The notes below the pieces were generated by a model. That model did no database searches. It saw nothing but the letters and a program-made list of their open reading frames with translations, and was not told the DNA's origin. Position numbers and translations under genes: made by a program. From positions 62,001-126,000 of the forward strand of contig CANPBX010000001.1 in NCBI GenBank assembly GCA_947572385.1: a stretch of 64,000 nucleotides of DNA, in the 5' to 3' direction. Origin of the DNA: an uncultured Clostridia bacterium (lineage in GTDB: Bacteria > Bacillota > Clostridia > Oscillospirales > Acutalibacteraceae). How positions within the stretch are numbered: the first letter of the stretch is position 1; each line of letters begins with the position of its first letter. This document shows, one piece after another, positions 31,491 through 40,252 of the stretch.

Positions 31491-33755
31491 TCAAACTGTA
31501 AAGTCCTGCACTCCCGGGGCGATCTCAAAACAGCGCCCGCCGTCCGGATCATGCAGCATGATATTCAGTCCATTGACATTCCCCTCAAAGTGGAAGCTGA
31601 CTTTTCCTGCCATATTCTTGGCAGCAGCCGTCAGGAATTTCTCACCCTTCATGTCCAATACTTCACACTGTGCCTCATCATTAAGCTCAAAAACATGCAG
31701 AGTCAGGCCCTTTGAATAGTCATATTCCACAGTGGAACTCTCCGCGCCCACCGGAAGCATCGTGTTCTCCCGCACCATCAGCGGCAGGCTCATGAAATCG
31801 TGTACCTCATGCACCCAGCGCCCGCCGGTCACGGGCTCCCCGCTGAGCAGGTTCGTCCACCGGCCTTCCGGCAGGTAATAATCCACATCGCCCTCCTTGG
31901 TGAACACCGGAGCCACCAGCAGGCTCTCTCCCAACATATACTGCCTGTCCAGATCCCCGCACGCAATATCCTGCGGGAACTCCAGCACCATCGCCCGCAT
32001 CATCGGCACGCCGGTCCTATGGGCCTCCACCGCCTTTGAGTACAGATACGGCATGAGGGAGCACTTCAGCTTGGTGAACTTCCGCACCACGTCCACGGAC
32101 TCCTCGTCAAAGAGCCAGGGCACCCGGTAGGAGCCCGAGCCGTGGAGCCTTGAGTGGGTGGACAACAGCCCGAAGGCCGCCCAGCGCTTGTACACGTCCG
32201 CCGGGGCCGTGCCCTCGAACCCGCTGATGTCGTGGCTCCAGAAGCCAAAGCCCGAGCAGGTCAAAGACAGCCCCGCCCGCAGGGATTCGCTCATGGATAG
32301 GTAGTTCGAGGAGCAGTCGCCCCCCCAGTGTACCGGGAACCTCTGGCCCCCGGCGGTGGCGCTGCGGGCGAACAGGCAGGCTTCGTTTTTGCCCTTATAC
32401 TCCTCCAAGAGCTCAAAGACGCATTTATTATACAGGTACGTATAATAATTATGCATAAGCTCCGGGTCGCTGCCGTCGTAGTACACACAGTCGGTGGGTA
32501 TGCGTTCGCCGAAATCGGTCTTGAAGCAGTCCACCCCCATGTCAAGCAAATTCCGCAGCTTGTCCTGGTACCACCTCCAGGCCCCGGGGTTGGTGAAGTC
32601 CACTATGCCCATCCCCGCCTGCCAGAGGTCCCACTGCCACACGTCGCCGTTGGGGCGCTTGAGAAGGTAGCCGTGCTCCATGGCCTCCTTAAAAAGCGGC
32701 GATCTCTGGCCGATATAGGAGTTTATCCACACGCATATTTTAAGGCCTCGCTCCTTTAAACGCTTCAGCATACCCGGGGCGTCCCTGAACATCTTGGGGT
32801 CAAAGGTGAAGTTGCACCACTCGTTCTCCGCCATCCAGTAGCAGTCGAAGTGGAATACCCCCAGGGGAATGTCCCTTTCAGCCATGCCGTTCACAAACTC
32901 GTTGACGGTGTCCTCGTCGTAGTTTGTGGTAAATGAAGTCGACAGCCACAGCCCGAAGGTCCAGGCGGGGGGCAGCGCCGGGCGGCCGGTGAGAGCCGTA
33001 TAATTGTGCAGCACAGTCTTGGGGTCCCCGCCGCCGATCAGCATGAAGTCCAGCTTCTCCCCCGGCACCGAGAACTGGGCCCTTGTCACCACCTCTGAAC
33101 ACAGCTCATAGCTCACCGGCCCCGAGGAGTTCACAAACACGCCGTAGCCCCGGTTGGTCAGGTAGAAGGGGATATTCTTATAGGATATCTCCGAGCAGGT
33201 GCCGCCGTCCTCCTGCCAGAGGTCCACCACCTGGCCGTTCTTCACAAAGGGGGTGAACCGCTCGCCCAGGCCGTATATCTTCTCCCCGATGTCCAGGTCC
33301 AGCTGGGCGCGCATAAAGGGTCCCTCGGGGGTCTGCATATAGCTTATCATGCTGTGGCCGAACTTGTCGCCCACGTTTGTCAGCTTCTTACCTTTGTAAT
33401 AGTATGTGAAGCTGGCGGGGCTCCTGGTTATCACAAGGCTCGTGTCCCCGCTCTTAACCGTTATGCCCCCCTCGAACTTCTCGGTCTCAAGGGGAGTTTC
33501 CCGAATGTCCAGCTCGAACTCCGGGACCCTTTTCGCGCTGCCCATAAAGTGCCAGGCTTCGGTCCTTATGATGTCCGGCCCCGGGGAGCTTATTATAATC
33601 TCCAGCACCGGCCCGCCCATGCCCCGCTCGTCCTGGGGATAGGGCACGCTGTAGAGATAAATATGGCCGTCCTCTGCTCTTATCTCCCGTATCTGCACGC
33701 AGTCAAAATTTTCAACGCCCGGCTTATTCAGCCAGTAGCCTCTGGTAAACTTCAT
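31491..33755 (-). CDS. yicI: Glycoside hydrolase family 31 alpha-xylosidase (YicI-like)
   Basis: A 754-residue cytosolic enzyme close to YicI, which removes alpha-xylose from xyloglucan oligosaccharides such as isoprimeverose. It begins MKFTRGYWLNKPG; catalytic landmarks are GVFHFDCYWMAENEW, the nucleophile Asp in CFKTDFGERIPTD, and the acid/base Asp in HWGGDCSSNY; SHDISGFEG follows. The length is normal. It follows the metallo-hydrolase gene by 27 bp with AAAGGAG before the ATG, so the pair is probably one operon. With the GH3 enzyme it suggests intracellular breakdown of hemicellulose oligosaccharides. Confidence 0.94.
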   Translation of the reverse strand: MKFTRGYWLNKPGVENFDCVQIREIRAEDGHIYLYSVPYPQDERGMGGPVLEIIISSPGPDIIRTEAWHFMGSAKRVPEFELDIRETPLETEKFEGGITVKSGDTSLVITRSPASFTYYYKGKKLTNVGDKFGHSMISYMQTPEGPFMRAQLDLDIGEKIYGLGERFTPFVKNGQVVDLWQEDGGTCSEISYKNIPFYLTNRGYGVFVNSSGPVSYELCSEVVTRAQFSVPGEKLDFMLIGGGDPKTVLHNYTALTGRPALPPAWTFGLWLSTSFTTNYDEDTVNEFVNGMAERDIPLGVFHFDCYWMAENEWCNFTFDPKMFRDAPGMLKRLKERGLKICVWINSYIGQRSPLFKEAMEHGYLLKRPNGDVWQWDLWQAGMGIVDFTNPGAWRWYQDKLRNLLDMGVDCFKTDFGERIPTDCVYYDGSDPELMHNYYTYLYNKCVFELLEEYKGKNEACLFARSATAGGQRFPVHWGGDCSSNYLSMSESLRAGLSLTCSGFGFWSHDISGFEGTAPADVYKRWAAFGLLSTHSRLHGSGSYRVPWLFDEESVDVVRKFTKLKCSLMPYLYSKAVEAHRTGVPMMRAMVLEFPQDIACGDLDRQYMLGESLLVAPVFTKEGDVDYYLPEGRWTNLLSGEPVTGGRWVHEVHDFMSLPLMVRENTMLPVGAESSTVEYDYSKGLTLHVFELNDEAQCEVLDMKGEKFLTAAAKNMAGKVSFHFEGNVNGLNIMLHDPDGGRCFEIAPGVQDFTV

Positions 33756-33782
33756 CGCTCTGCTCCTTTATTATTAGAAAAT

Positions 33783-34619
33783 TCAGAATTCCACTTCAAG
33801 TCCGTCATAAGAGGTCAAAAAGCCCCTCTCCCGGGCGGCGGGCTCCATCTCGTCATACCCGGCCCCGCCCCCGTTATGGGAAAAGTGGTTCACCACGTGT
33901 ACGCAGCCCTCTCCTATGGCCCCCAGCTCCCGGAGCATATCCCGGAGCTTTATGTCCGCGTTAAGGCCCATATGGTTGCGCTCGCCGTGCTCCAAAAGGC
34001 CGTTGGTGCAGTCGTAGGAAACAAGGCTGAACTTTATCCCGCTCCTTTTGATGTACTCCAGGCTCTCCCCCGGCAGCAGGCCGGTGTCGTGGGCGTAGAG
34101 CATAGCCTTCCCCTCCGGGTCCTCAAGGGCGTACACCACCGACTCCGGCGCGCCGTGGTCGGCTTTAAGGGCCGTGACCCTATAGCCCTCCGCCTCGAAG
34201 GGCTCGAAGGGGCGTATCTCGTGAAGGCACAGCCCGCCCTCTTTAATTATCTGCTCCAGGTCCTCGCACTGGGCCTTTACCATCTCAAGGACCGCCCCTG
34301 TGCCGTACAGGTCAAAGGGCCGCTCCTTGCCGTGGGCGGCGTAGCTTATCAGGCACCAGAGGTCGCCGGGGTAGAGGTGGTCGCTGTGGCAGTGGGTGAT
34401 AATGCAGGAGCTTATATCATAGAGCCTCAGCCCCTCTCTCAGCGCGTGCAGATATGTGTCCGCCGGGAAGTCTATAAGCAGCCGCCCGTCCAAAAGGGCC
34501 TGGCTGCGGGTGCGCACATTCCTGCCGCCCTTTTCCCTGGCCCGCTCGCAGACCCCGCACCGGCAGAAGGGCGCGGGCACGGCCTCCGCCGCCGCGGTGC
34601 CCAGATATTTCAGTTTCAT
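33783..34619 (-). CDS. MBL-fold metallo-hydrolase (PhnP-like)
   Basis: A 278-residue metallo-beta-lactamase-fold protein. It starts MKLKYLGTAAAEAVPAPFCRCGVC with a PhnP-like zinc-structural cysteine cluster (Cys19, 21 and 24), has HCHSDH (76-81) and further ligands in AHDTG and NHFSHN. PhnP hydrolyses cyclic ribose phosphates, but no phosphonate genes are here. Given the GH31 partner, a cyclic sugar phosphate or lactone substrate is possible. It has a promoter just upstream. Confidence 0.86.
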   Translation of the reverse strand: MKLKYLGTAAAEAVPAPFCRCGVCERAREKGGRNVRTRSQALLDGRLLIDFPADTYLHALREGLRLYDISSCIITHCHSDHLYPGDLWCLISYAAHGKERPFDLYGTGAVLEMVKAQCEDLEQIIKEGGLCLHEIRPFEPFEAEGYRVTALKADHGAPESVVYALEDPEGKAMLYAHDTGLLPGESLEYIKRSGIKFSLVSYDCTNGLLEHGERNHMGLNADIKLRDMLRELGAIGEGCVHVVNHFSHNGGGAGYDEMEPAARERGFLTSYDGLEVEF

Positions 34620-34656
34620 GGTGTTTGCTCCTTTCTATGTTCAGAGTCTTTGCATA

Positions 34657-34685
34657 ATTGTACTATAGAATTTGGGGAATAGCAA
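34657..34685 (-). promoter_or_regulatory. Promoter of the metallo-hydrolase/GH31 unit
   Basis: TTGCTA and TACAAT with a 17-bp spacer on the minus strand. Confidence 0.7.
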
Positions 34686-34699
34686 GCGGGTAAGTGAAA

Positions 34700-34736
34700 T
34701 AAAAGAGGCCTGTACCCATGGGAGCGGGTACAGGCC
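34700..34736 (-). terminator. groESL terminator
   Basis: GGCCTGTACCC/GGGTACAGGCC with an 8-nt loop, followed by TCTTTTATTT on the minus strand. Confidence 0.88.
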
Positions 34737-34762
34737 CTGACATATCCTAAACGCTTAACTTA

Positions 34763-36403
<1,641 letters not shown>

Positions 36404-36428
36404 CTATTTATATATAGTATCGATCTCT

Positions 36429-36713
36429 TTACTCAACAACAGCCAGGATATCGCTCTGCTTGACGATGGTGTACTCCTCCCCGTCGACCTTCACCTCTGT
36501 GCCGCTGTACTTTGCGGAGATGACCCTGTCGCCCTCTTTGAGGTACATCTTGATCTCCTTGCCGTCCACCTCCCCGCCGGGGCCCACCGCGACTACCCTT
36601 GCGATCTGGGGCTTCTCGACGGACTTTGCCGCCAGCACTATGCCGCTCTTCGTGGTCTCCTCCGCGTCCTCAGTCTTGATTAGCACCCTGTCCAAAAGTG
36701 GCTTGATCTTCAT
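36429..36713 (-). CDS. groES: 10-kDa co-chaperonin GroES
   Basis: The heptameric lid of GroEL. The 94-residue product starts MKIKPLLDRVLIK; the mobile loop EETTKSGIVLAAKSVEKPQ and the AKYSGTEVKVDGEEYTIVK C-terminal part are typical. ATG 36713 fits the family. A GTG nine bases upstream has better spacing from AAAGGA and would add three residues, so the exact start is uncertain. Confidence 0.96.
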   Translation of the reverse strand: MKIKPLLDRVLIKTEDAEETTKSGIVLAAKSVEKPQIARVVAVGPGGEVDGKEIKMYLKEGDRVISAKYSGTEVKVDGEEYTIVKQSDILAVVE

Positions 36714-36831
36714 AAAAAACACCGTATCCTTTCTCCCCGGCTATATCTGCGCCCCGGGGGAGCGCTGATCCGCCGGTACAGCCGCCCAAAGCTGACGGCC
36801 CCCGGCAAAAAGAAACAGCTTTTTGTAATTT

Positions 36832-36858
36832 TTAGCACTCGGCTCTCTCAAGTGCTAA
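36832..36858. promoter_or_regulatory. CIRCE operator (HrcA binding site)
   Basis: TTAGCACTC-N9-AAGTGCTAA differs at one base from the consensus TTAGCACTC-N9-GAGTGCTAA. It lies directly after the groES -10 element, the standard arrangement for heat-inducible HrcA repression. Confidence 0.95.
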
Positions 36859-36862
36859 CTAT

Positions 36863-36891
36863 ATTCTAATCACATGGTCAGGAAAAGTCAA
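36863..36891 (-). promoter_or_regulatory. groESL promoter
   Basis: TTGACT and TAGAAT with a 17-bp spacer on the minus strand, followed by CIRCE. Confidence 0.9.
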
Positions 36892-36941
36892 GAGCCTTTT
36901 TCACATTTTTTTACAATTCACAATTCTTTCACATTTTCCCG

Positions 36942-36970
36942 TTGACACGCCACGTGTTATGATATACAAT
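36942..36970 (+). promoter_or_regulatory. Promoter of the secreted-protein gene
   Basis: TTGACA and TACAAT with a 17-bp spacer on the plus strand. A short AGAGAGG-preceded ATG at about 36996 opens a small overlapping frame in the leader that is probably not functional. Confidence 0.8.
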
Positions 36971-37044
36971 TTTTAGAATAACAGAGAGGTAATAAATGCT
37001 TTTGCACCGCACTTTTGTAAAAAACGAAATGGAGTTGAAACCAC

Positions 37045-37595
37045 ATGAAAAAAGCCCTTTCGTTAATGTTAGCACTGATTCTCACAGTATGCAGTATCAA
37101 TTTGCAGGCTTATGCTGAAACTTCCGGTTCAGACGTTGCCGCGCGGGTAGAACAACTGAGGAACGACCCGGTTATTCAGGAGATGCTAGAAAAGTATGCC
37201 CCCGACCCCGATAGATGGTGGGATTGGTACAATGATTTGCCTCTTGAAGATGAGGATGTTGTAAGCAAGATTTATGTTTTGGAATGGATAGAGTATTTCG
37301 CATTGATGCCAGAAGATGAACGCCTTTATGTCAACTACGATCCACTTCTTTTCGCTGGCACCGAGCATGATGATTCCCATACTTCCATAGACGAATATGA
37401 TATACCGTCATATGGTGTCGTGCTTACCCCTGATGGAGGGGGTTTCTTCCGACAGGAGGTTACGAACATGCTTACGACGAAGATTTATGGGATGATCCAG
37501 TACGTGAAAAAGCTAATTGCTATGCTTACGCCATGAATTGTTATTCACGTTACGGTGACCCCATGTATGTTATAGGCTATTCTTCATCAGGCTAA
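37045..37595 (+). pseudogene. Secreted protein of unknown function, frameshifted at a G5 run
   Basis: The frame from ATG 37045 encodes a signal peptide (MKKALSLMLALILTVCSINLQAYA) and a soluble acidic domain, then stops at 37536 after 163 residues. From the GGGGG run at 37438-37442 a second frame continues with clearly protein-like sequence (GFLPTGGYEHAYDEDLWDD, then ANCYAYAMNCYSRYG) to a TAA at 37595. One extra G would join them into a 183-residue protein. The NCYAYA motif recalls the start of papain/CHAP-like domains, so the gene may be truncated at its 3' end too. The region is clearly richer in A+T than its neighbours, which hints at foreign origin. No homolog recognised. Confidence 0.65.
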
Positions 37596-37620
37596 TTCCA
37601 CCTTCCTTTATAAAAAACAC

Positions 37621-37649
37621 TTGCATTTTCTCAGAAACTGTGCTATCAT
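37621..37649 (+). promoter_or_regulatory. rpsT promoter
   Basis: TTGCAT and TATCAT with a 17-bp spacer. Confidence 0.75.
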
Positions 37650-37686
37650 AGCAGGTAGTATGACGATGGGTAAGGAGGTGTCACGA

Positions 37687-37947
37687 TTGCCAAACATCAG
37701 ATCCGCAAAAAAGCGCGTTAAGGTCATCGCCACGAAGACCCTGCAGAACAGGGCCATTAATTCCGCTCTGAAGACTCAGCTCAAGAAGGCCAATTCAGCC
37801 ATCGACAGCAACGCCGCTGACAAGGAGGCCGCTGTCCGCGCCGCCTTCAAGAAGATCGACCAGGCCGCTGCTAAGGGCATAATTCATAAGAATAGCGCCG
37901 CCCATAAAAAGTCCGCTCTGGACAAGAAGCTTCGCGCTGGGGCGTGA
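37687..37947 (+). CDS. rpsT: 30S ribosomal protein S20
   Basis: S20 binds 16S rRNA early in assembly. The product reads (M)PNIRSAKKRVKVIATKTLQNRA and is rich in Lys and Ala over 86 residues, as is typical. The start is a TTG at 37687 with AAGGAGGTG six bases upstream, reminiscent of the rare start codon that mediates S20 autoregulation in Escherichia coli. The longer upstream frame contains the promoter and is rejected. It is monocistronic, between a promoter and a terminator. Confidence 0.96.
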   Translation: MPNIRSAKKRVKVIATKTLQNRAINSALKTQLKKANSAIDSNAADKEAAVRAAFKKIDQAAAKGIIHKNSAAHKKSALDKKLRAGA

Positions 37948-37966
37948 CCGGTCCCGCCGGTTTGGA

Positions 37967-38005
37967 GGCTTGGCTGCCCGCTTGAGGGTGCCGGGCCTTT
38001 TTTCT
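37967..38005 (+). terminator. rpsT terminator
   Basis: A GC-rich imperfect stem (GGCTTGGC-TGCCC with GGG-TGCC-GGGCC, including G-U pairs) followed by a run of T residues. Confidence 0.7.
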
Positions 38006-38027
38006 TTTGCTTTTTACAAGATCTGTC

Positions 38028-38056
38028 TTGACTTTTCCCACAAACTTGGTTATTAT
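38028..38056 (+). promoter_or_regulatory. Promoter of the 49-residue membrane protein gene
   Basis: TTGACT and TATTAT with a 17-bp spacer. Confidence 0.7.
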
Positions 38057-38093
38057 AATAGTTACAACGTATCTCATTTTGGAGGTGTCCGCT

Positions 38094-38243
38094 ATGAAAA
38101 AAGGGACCAAGCTCGCGCTTTTTATCGGCCTTATCTCTGCCATAGCAGCCGTCGCGGCCTCAGTCGCGGCTCTGCTCATGTATCTCGACCACAAAAAGGA
38201 CGAGGAGGAGCTGGAGCACTACCTGGACTGCTCTATTCAGTGA
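38094..38243 (+). CDS. Small single-pass membrane protein of unknown function (49 residues)
   Basis: ATG 38094 follows GGAGGT at 7 bp and a good promoter. The peptide starts MKKGTKLALF, has one alanine/valine-rich transmembrane helix (about 6-30), and ends in a charged tail DHKKDEEELEHYLDCSIQ with a single cysteine. The tidy promoter and ribosome site argue that it is expressed. A longer frame starting at 38007 would include the promoter and is rejected. I do not recognise a family. Confidence 0.75.
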   Translation: MKKGTKLALFIGLISAIAAVAASVAALLMYLDHKKDEEELEHYLDCSIQ

Positions 38244-38338
38244 CCCTTTGAAAATCCGTCGGCCCTTTTAGGGGCTTGCTTTCTTGTTGGGAAACTCGGT
38301 GCTTCCCCCTCCTCCCTGTATTCTGAGAGGAGTATTCT

Positions 38339-38956
38339 ATGCTGGACAAAAATGGATTTGACCTCTGGGCCGATGGCTACGATAAAGCCGTTGGCCTTTC
38401 AGACGACTCTGATACCTACCCCTTCGCGGGCTACAGGCAGGTATTGGCTCTGATTTACAGCCGCTGCCTTAGCCGCGGTATGCCAACCGTCCTTGATATC
38501 GGCTTTGGGACCGGCACCCTTACCTCTAAGCTGTATGACGCGGGCTGCCGGATTTACGGCCAGGATTTTTCACCCAAAATGCTTGCCGCAGCCCAGGCTA
38601 AAATGCCCGATGCCAAGCTGTATTGCGGGGATTTTACCCAGGGGCTGCACCCGGAGTTTGCCTCCCGGCGTTACGATTTTATTGTGTCCACCTATGCCCT
38701 GCACCATCTCAGCGACTCCCAAAAGCTCCCCTTTTTAGCTAAAATTTTGGAGCTTCTTGAGCCCGGGGGAGAGCTTCTGATAGGTGATGTTGCTTTTGGC
38801 AGCCGGGCGCAGCTGGAGGAGTGCCGTACCCAGGTGGGGGACGGCTGGGATGATGAGGAGTTCTATTTTGTTTGTGATGAGCTTGCCCGGGACTTGCCTG
38901 GGTTATGGTTTCAGCGGGTGTCTTATTGTAGTGGGGTGGTTGGATTTTGTAATTAG
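38339..38956 (+). CDS. Class I SAM-dependent methyltransferase
   Basis: A 205-residue soluble methyltransferase, YrrT-like in length and motifs: FDLWADGYDKAVG at the N terminus, motif I VLDIGFGTGTLTSKLYD, motif II YGQDFSPKMLAAA, and FIVSTYALHHLSD. The substrate is not predictable. YrrT of Bacillus is linked to sulfur amino-acid recycling, but no such genes are nearby. AGAGGAG lies before ATG 38339. It ends into a palindromic repeat and a terminator shared with spoVAE. Confidence 0.88.
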   Translation: MLDKNGFDLWADGYDKAVGLSDDSDTYPFAGYRQVLALIYSRCLSRGMPTVLDIGFGTGTLTSKLYDAGCRIYGQDFSPKMLAAAQAKMPDAKLYCGDFTQGLHPEFASRRYDFIVSTYALHHLSDSQKLPFLAKILELLEPGGELLIGDVAFGSRAQLEECRTQVGDGWDDEEFYFVCDELARDLPGLWFQRVSYCSGVVGFCN

Positions 38957-38959
38957 GTC

Positions 38960-39010
38960 GTGGGGCGCTGCCCCACACCCTGCCACCTTTGTAAAGGTGG
39001 ACGAAACTTT
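38960..39010 (+). repeat. Composite palindromic repeat, copy D
   Basis: GTGGGGC-GCT-GCCCCAC (38960-38976), ACCCTG, CCACCTTT-GT-AAAGGTGG (38983-39000) and ACGAAACTTT. It is nearly identical to copy A at 7675 but with a G-C outer pair in place of C-G. Confidence 0.88.
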
Positions 39011-39017
39011 TGAGTTA

Positions 39018-39046
39018 AAAAGCCTCCGGGGGTTCCGGAGGCTTTT
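39018..39046. terminator. Bidirectional terminator (methyltransferase / spoVAE)
   Basis: AAGCCTCCGG/CCGGAGGCTT with a 5-nt loop and T- and A-tracts on both sides. Confidence 0.88.
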
Positions 39047-39047
39047 G

Positions 39048-39404
39048 CTATGATTTGTCCCGGGGCTTTGCAACAAGGGCGGCAAGGTACCCGAAGAATA
39101 CTGCCGCGGTGGTCCCTGCGGCCCCAGCGGTCAGGCCGCCGGTGAATATGCCAAGGAAGCCCTGCTCCACCACTGCCCTTCGGACGCCCTCGGAGAGTGC
39201 CCATCCGAACCCGCACAGGGGCACTGTCGCCCCCGCGCCCGCAAAGTCCACCAGCGGTGTGTAAACTCCCAGCGCCCCCAGAAGCACGCCGACTGTGACA
39301 TATGTCACCATTATCCTGGCGGGGGTCAGCTTTGTCAGGTCTATCAGCAGCTGGCCCGCAAGGCATATGAGCCCGCCCACCCAAAACGCGTTGAAATACT
39401 CCAT
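39048..39404 (-). CDS. spoVAE: Stage V sporulation protein AE (SpoVAE)
   Basis: SpoVAE is part of the SpoVA channel moving calcium-dipicolinate into and out of the forespore. The 118-residue membrane protein begins MEYFNAFWVGGLICLAGQLL and contains DLTKLTPARIMVTYVTVG and PLVDFAGAGATVPLCGFG, both family hallmarks. It shows the organism or a recent ancestor forms endospores. SpoVAC and SpoVAD, usual neighbours, are absent here; it instead ends the glmS-HAD unit, 24 bp after the HAD gene. A sporulation sigma promoter could not be identified. Confidence 0.93.
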   Translation of the reverse strand: MEYFNAFWVGGLICLAGQLLIDLTKLTPARIMVTYVTVGVLLGALGVYTPLVDFAGAGATVPLCGFGWALSEGVRRAVVEQGFLGIFTGGLTAGAAGTTAAVFFGYLAALVAKPRDKS

Positions 39405-39428
39405 ATACGCCCTCCTTTGAGAGTATCT

Positions 39429-40232
39429 TCACCCGTTTTGCCGCAAATATTCCCCTATCTCACCCACATTTTCCGCGATCACATCGGGCTTTATTTCAGA
39501 ATTTTCCAGCATATCAACTGTGGTCTCCCCGCTCAGCACCAGCACCGACGCCGCCTCAGAGCCCTCTGTCACGGCAATGTCTGTATAGAGCCTGTCCCCT
39601 ATGAACGCGATCTCCTGGGCCTGCCTTGCGCACACATCCAATATATACTGCAAAGTGTGCCTCGAGGGCTTTCCGAAAAACTCGCACTGCACCCCTGTCG
39701 ACGCCCTCACCAGCGCCGCTATGGACCCGCAGTCCGGCACGGCTCCGCCCTCCACCGGGCAGTTCCAGTCGGGGTTCACCCCGAAGACCTCTGCCCCGTT
39801 CCTGATGAAATGGCAGGCTTTGGCAAGCTTGTCATAGGTCAGGCTGGTGTCGAAGCCCAGGACCACATAGTCCGGCCCACGGTCGTCAAGCTCGACTCCC
39901 TCCCGCCTGAAATCCTCCAGCAGCGGCTCCGTGCCCACCACATAGGCCCTTTTCCCCGGACGGTTTTCCCGGAGCCAGCGAAGTATCACGTGGTTTGAGA
40001 TAAGCATTTTCTCCGGCGGCACATCTATGCCCATCCTGTGCAGCTTAGCTAAATATGCCTCCCGATCTTTCGAGCTGTTATTGGTAAAGAAGCAAAGGTC
40101 CCGCCCGGACTCCTTAACTGCACTCAGAAAGTCCCTGGTGTACGGAAACAGCCTGTCACCAAGATATATGGTGCCGTCCATATCCAAAACAAATAATTTG
40201 ACAGCTTTCAGACGCTCTATCCGGCCTTTCAT
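39429..40232 (-). CDS. HAD-IIA family hydrolase (NagD-like sugar/nucleotide phosphatase)
   Basis: A 267-residue HAD phosphatase with nucleophile motif LFVLDMDGTIYLGD, motif II FFTNNSS, a C2a cap, and motif III/IV GVNPDWNCPVEGG and FIGDRLYTDIAV. NagD-type enzymes dephosphorylate UMP, GMP or sugar phosphates. ATG 40232 is used; the frame opens five codons upstream at a GTG that overlaps the GGAGG site. It is 20 bp after glmS, and a link to amino-sugar phosphate metabolism is plausible since nagD-like genes often accompany such genes. Confidence 0.92.
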   Translation of the reverse strand: MKGRIERLKAVKLFVLDMDGTIYLGDRLFPYTRDFLSAVKESGRDLCFFTNNSSKDREAYLAKLHRMGIDVPPEKMLISNHVILRWLRENRPGKRAYVVGTEPLLEDFRREGVELDDRGPDYVVLGFDTSLTYDKLAKACHFIRNGAEVFGVNPDWNCPVEGGAVPDCGSIAALVRASTGVQCEFFGKPSRHTLQYILDVCARQAQEIAFIGDRLYTDIAVTEGSEAASVLVLSGETTVDMLENSEIKPDVIAENVGEIGEYLRQNG

Positions 40233-40252
40233 ACATCCTCCACACACATACT

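Noticed and set aside
36996-37120. Small overlapping frame starting MLLHRTFVKN in the leader of the secreted-protein gene
   Set aside because: It overlaps the real start in another frame and shows no protein-like features past the first codons.
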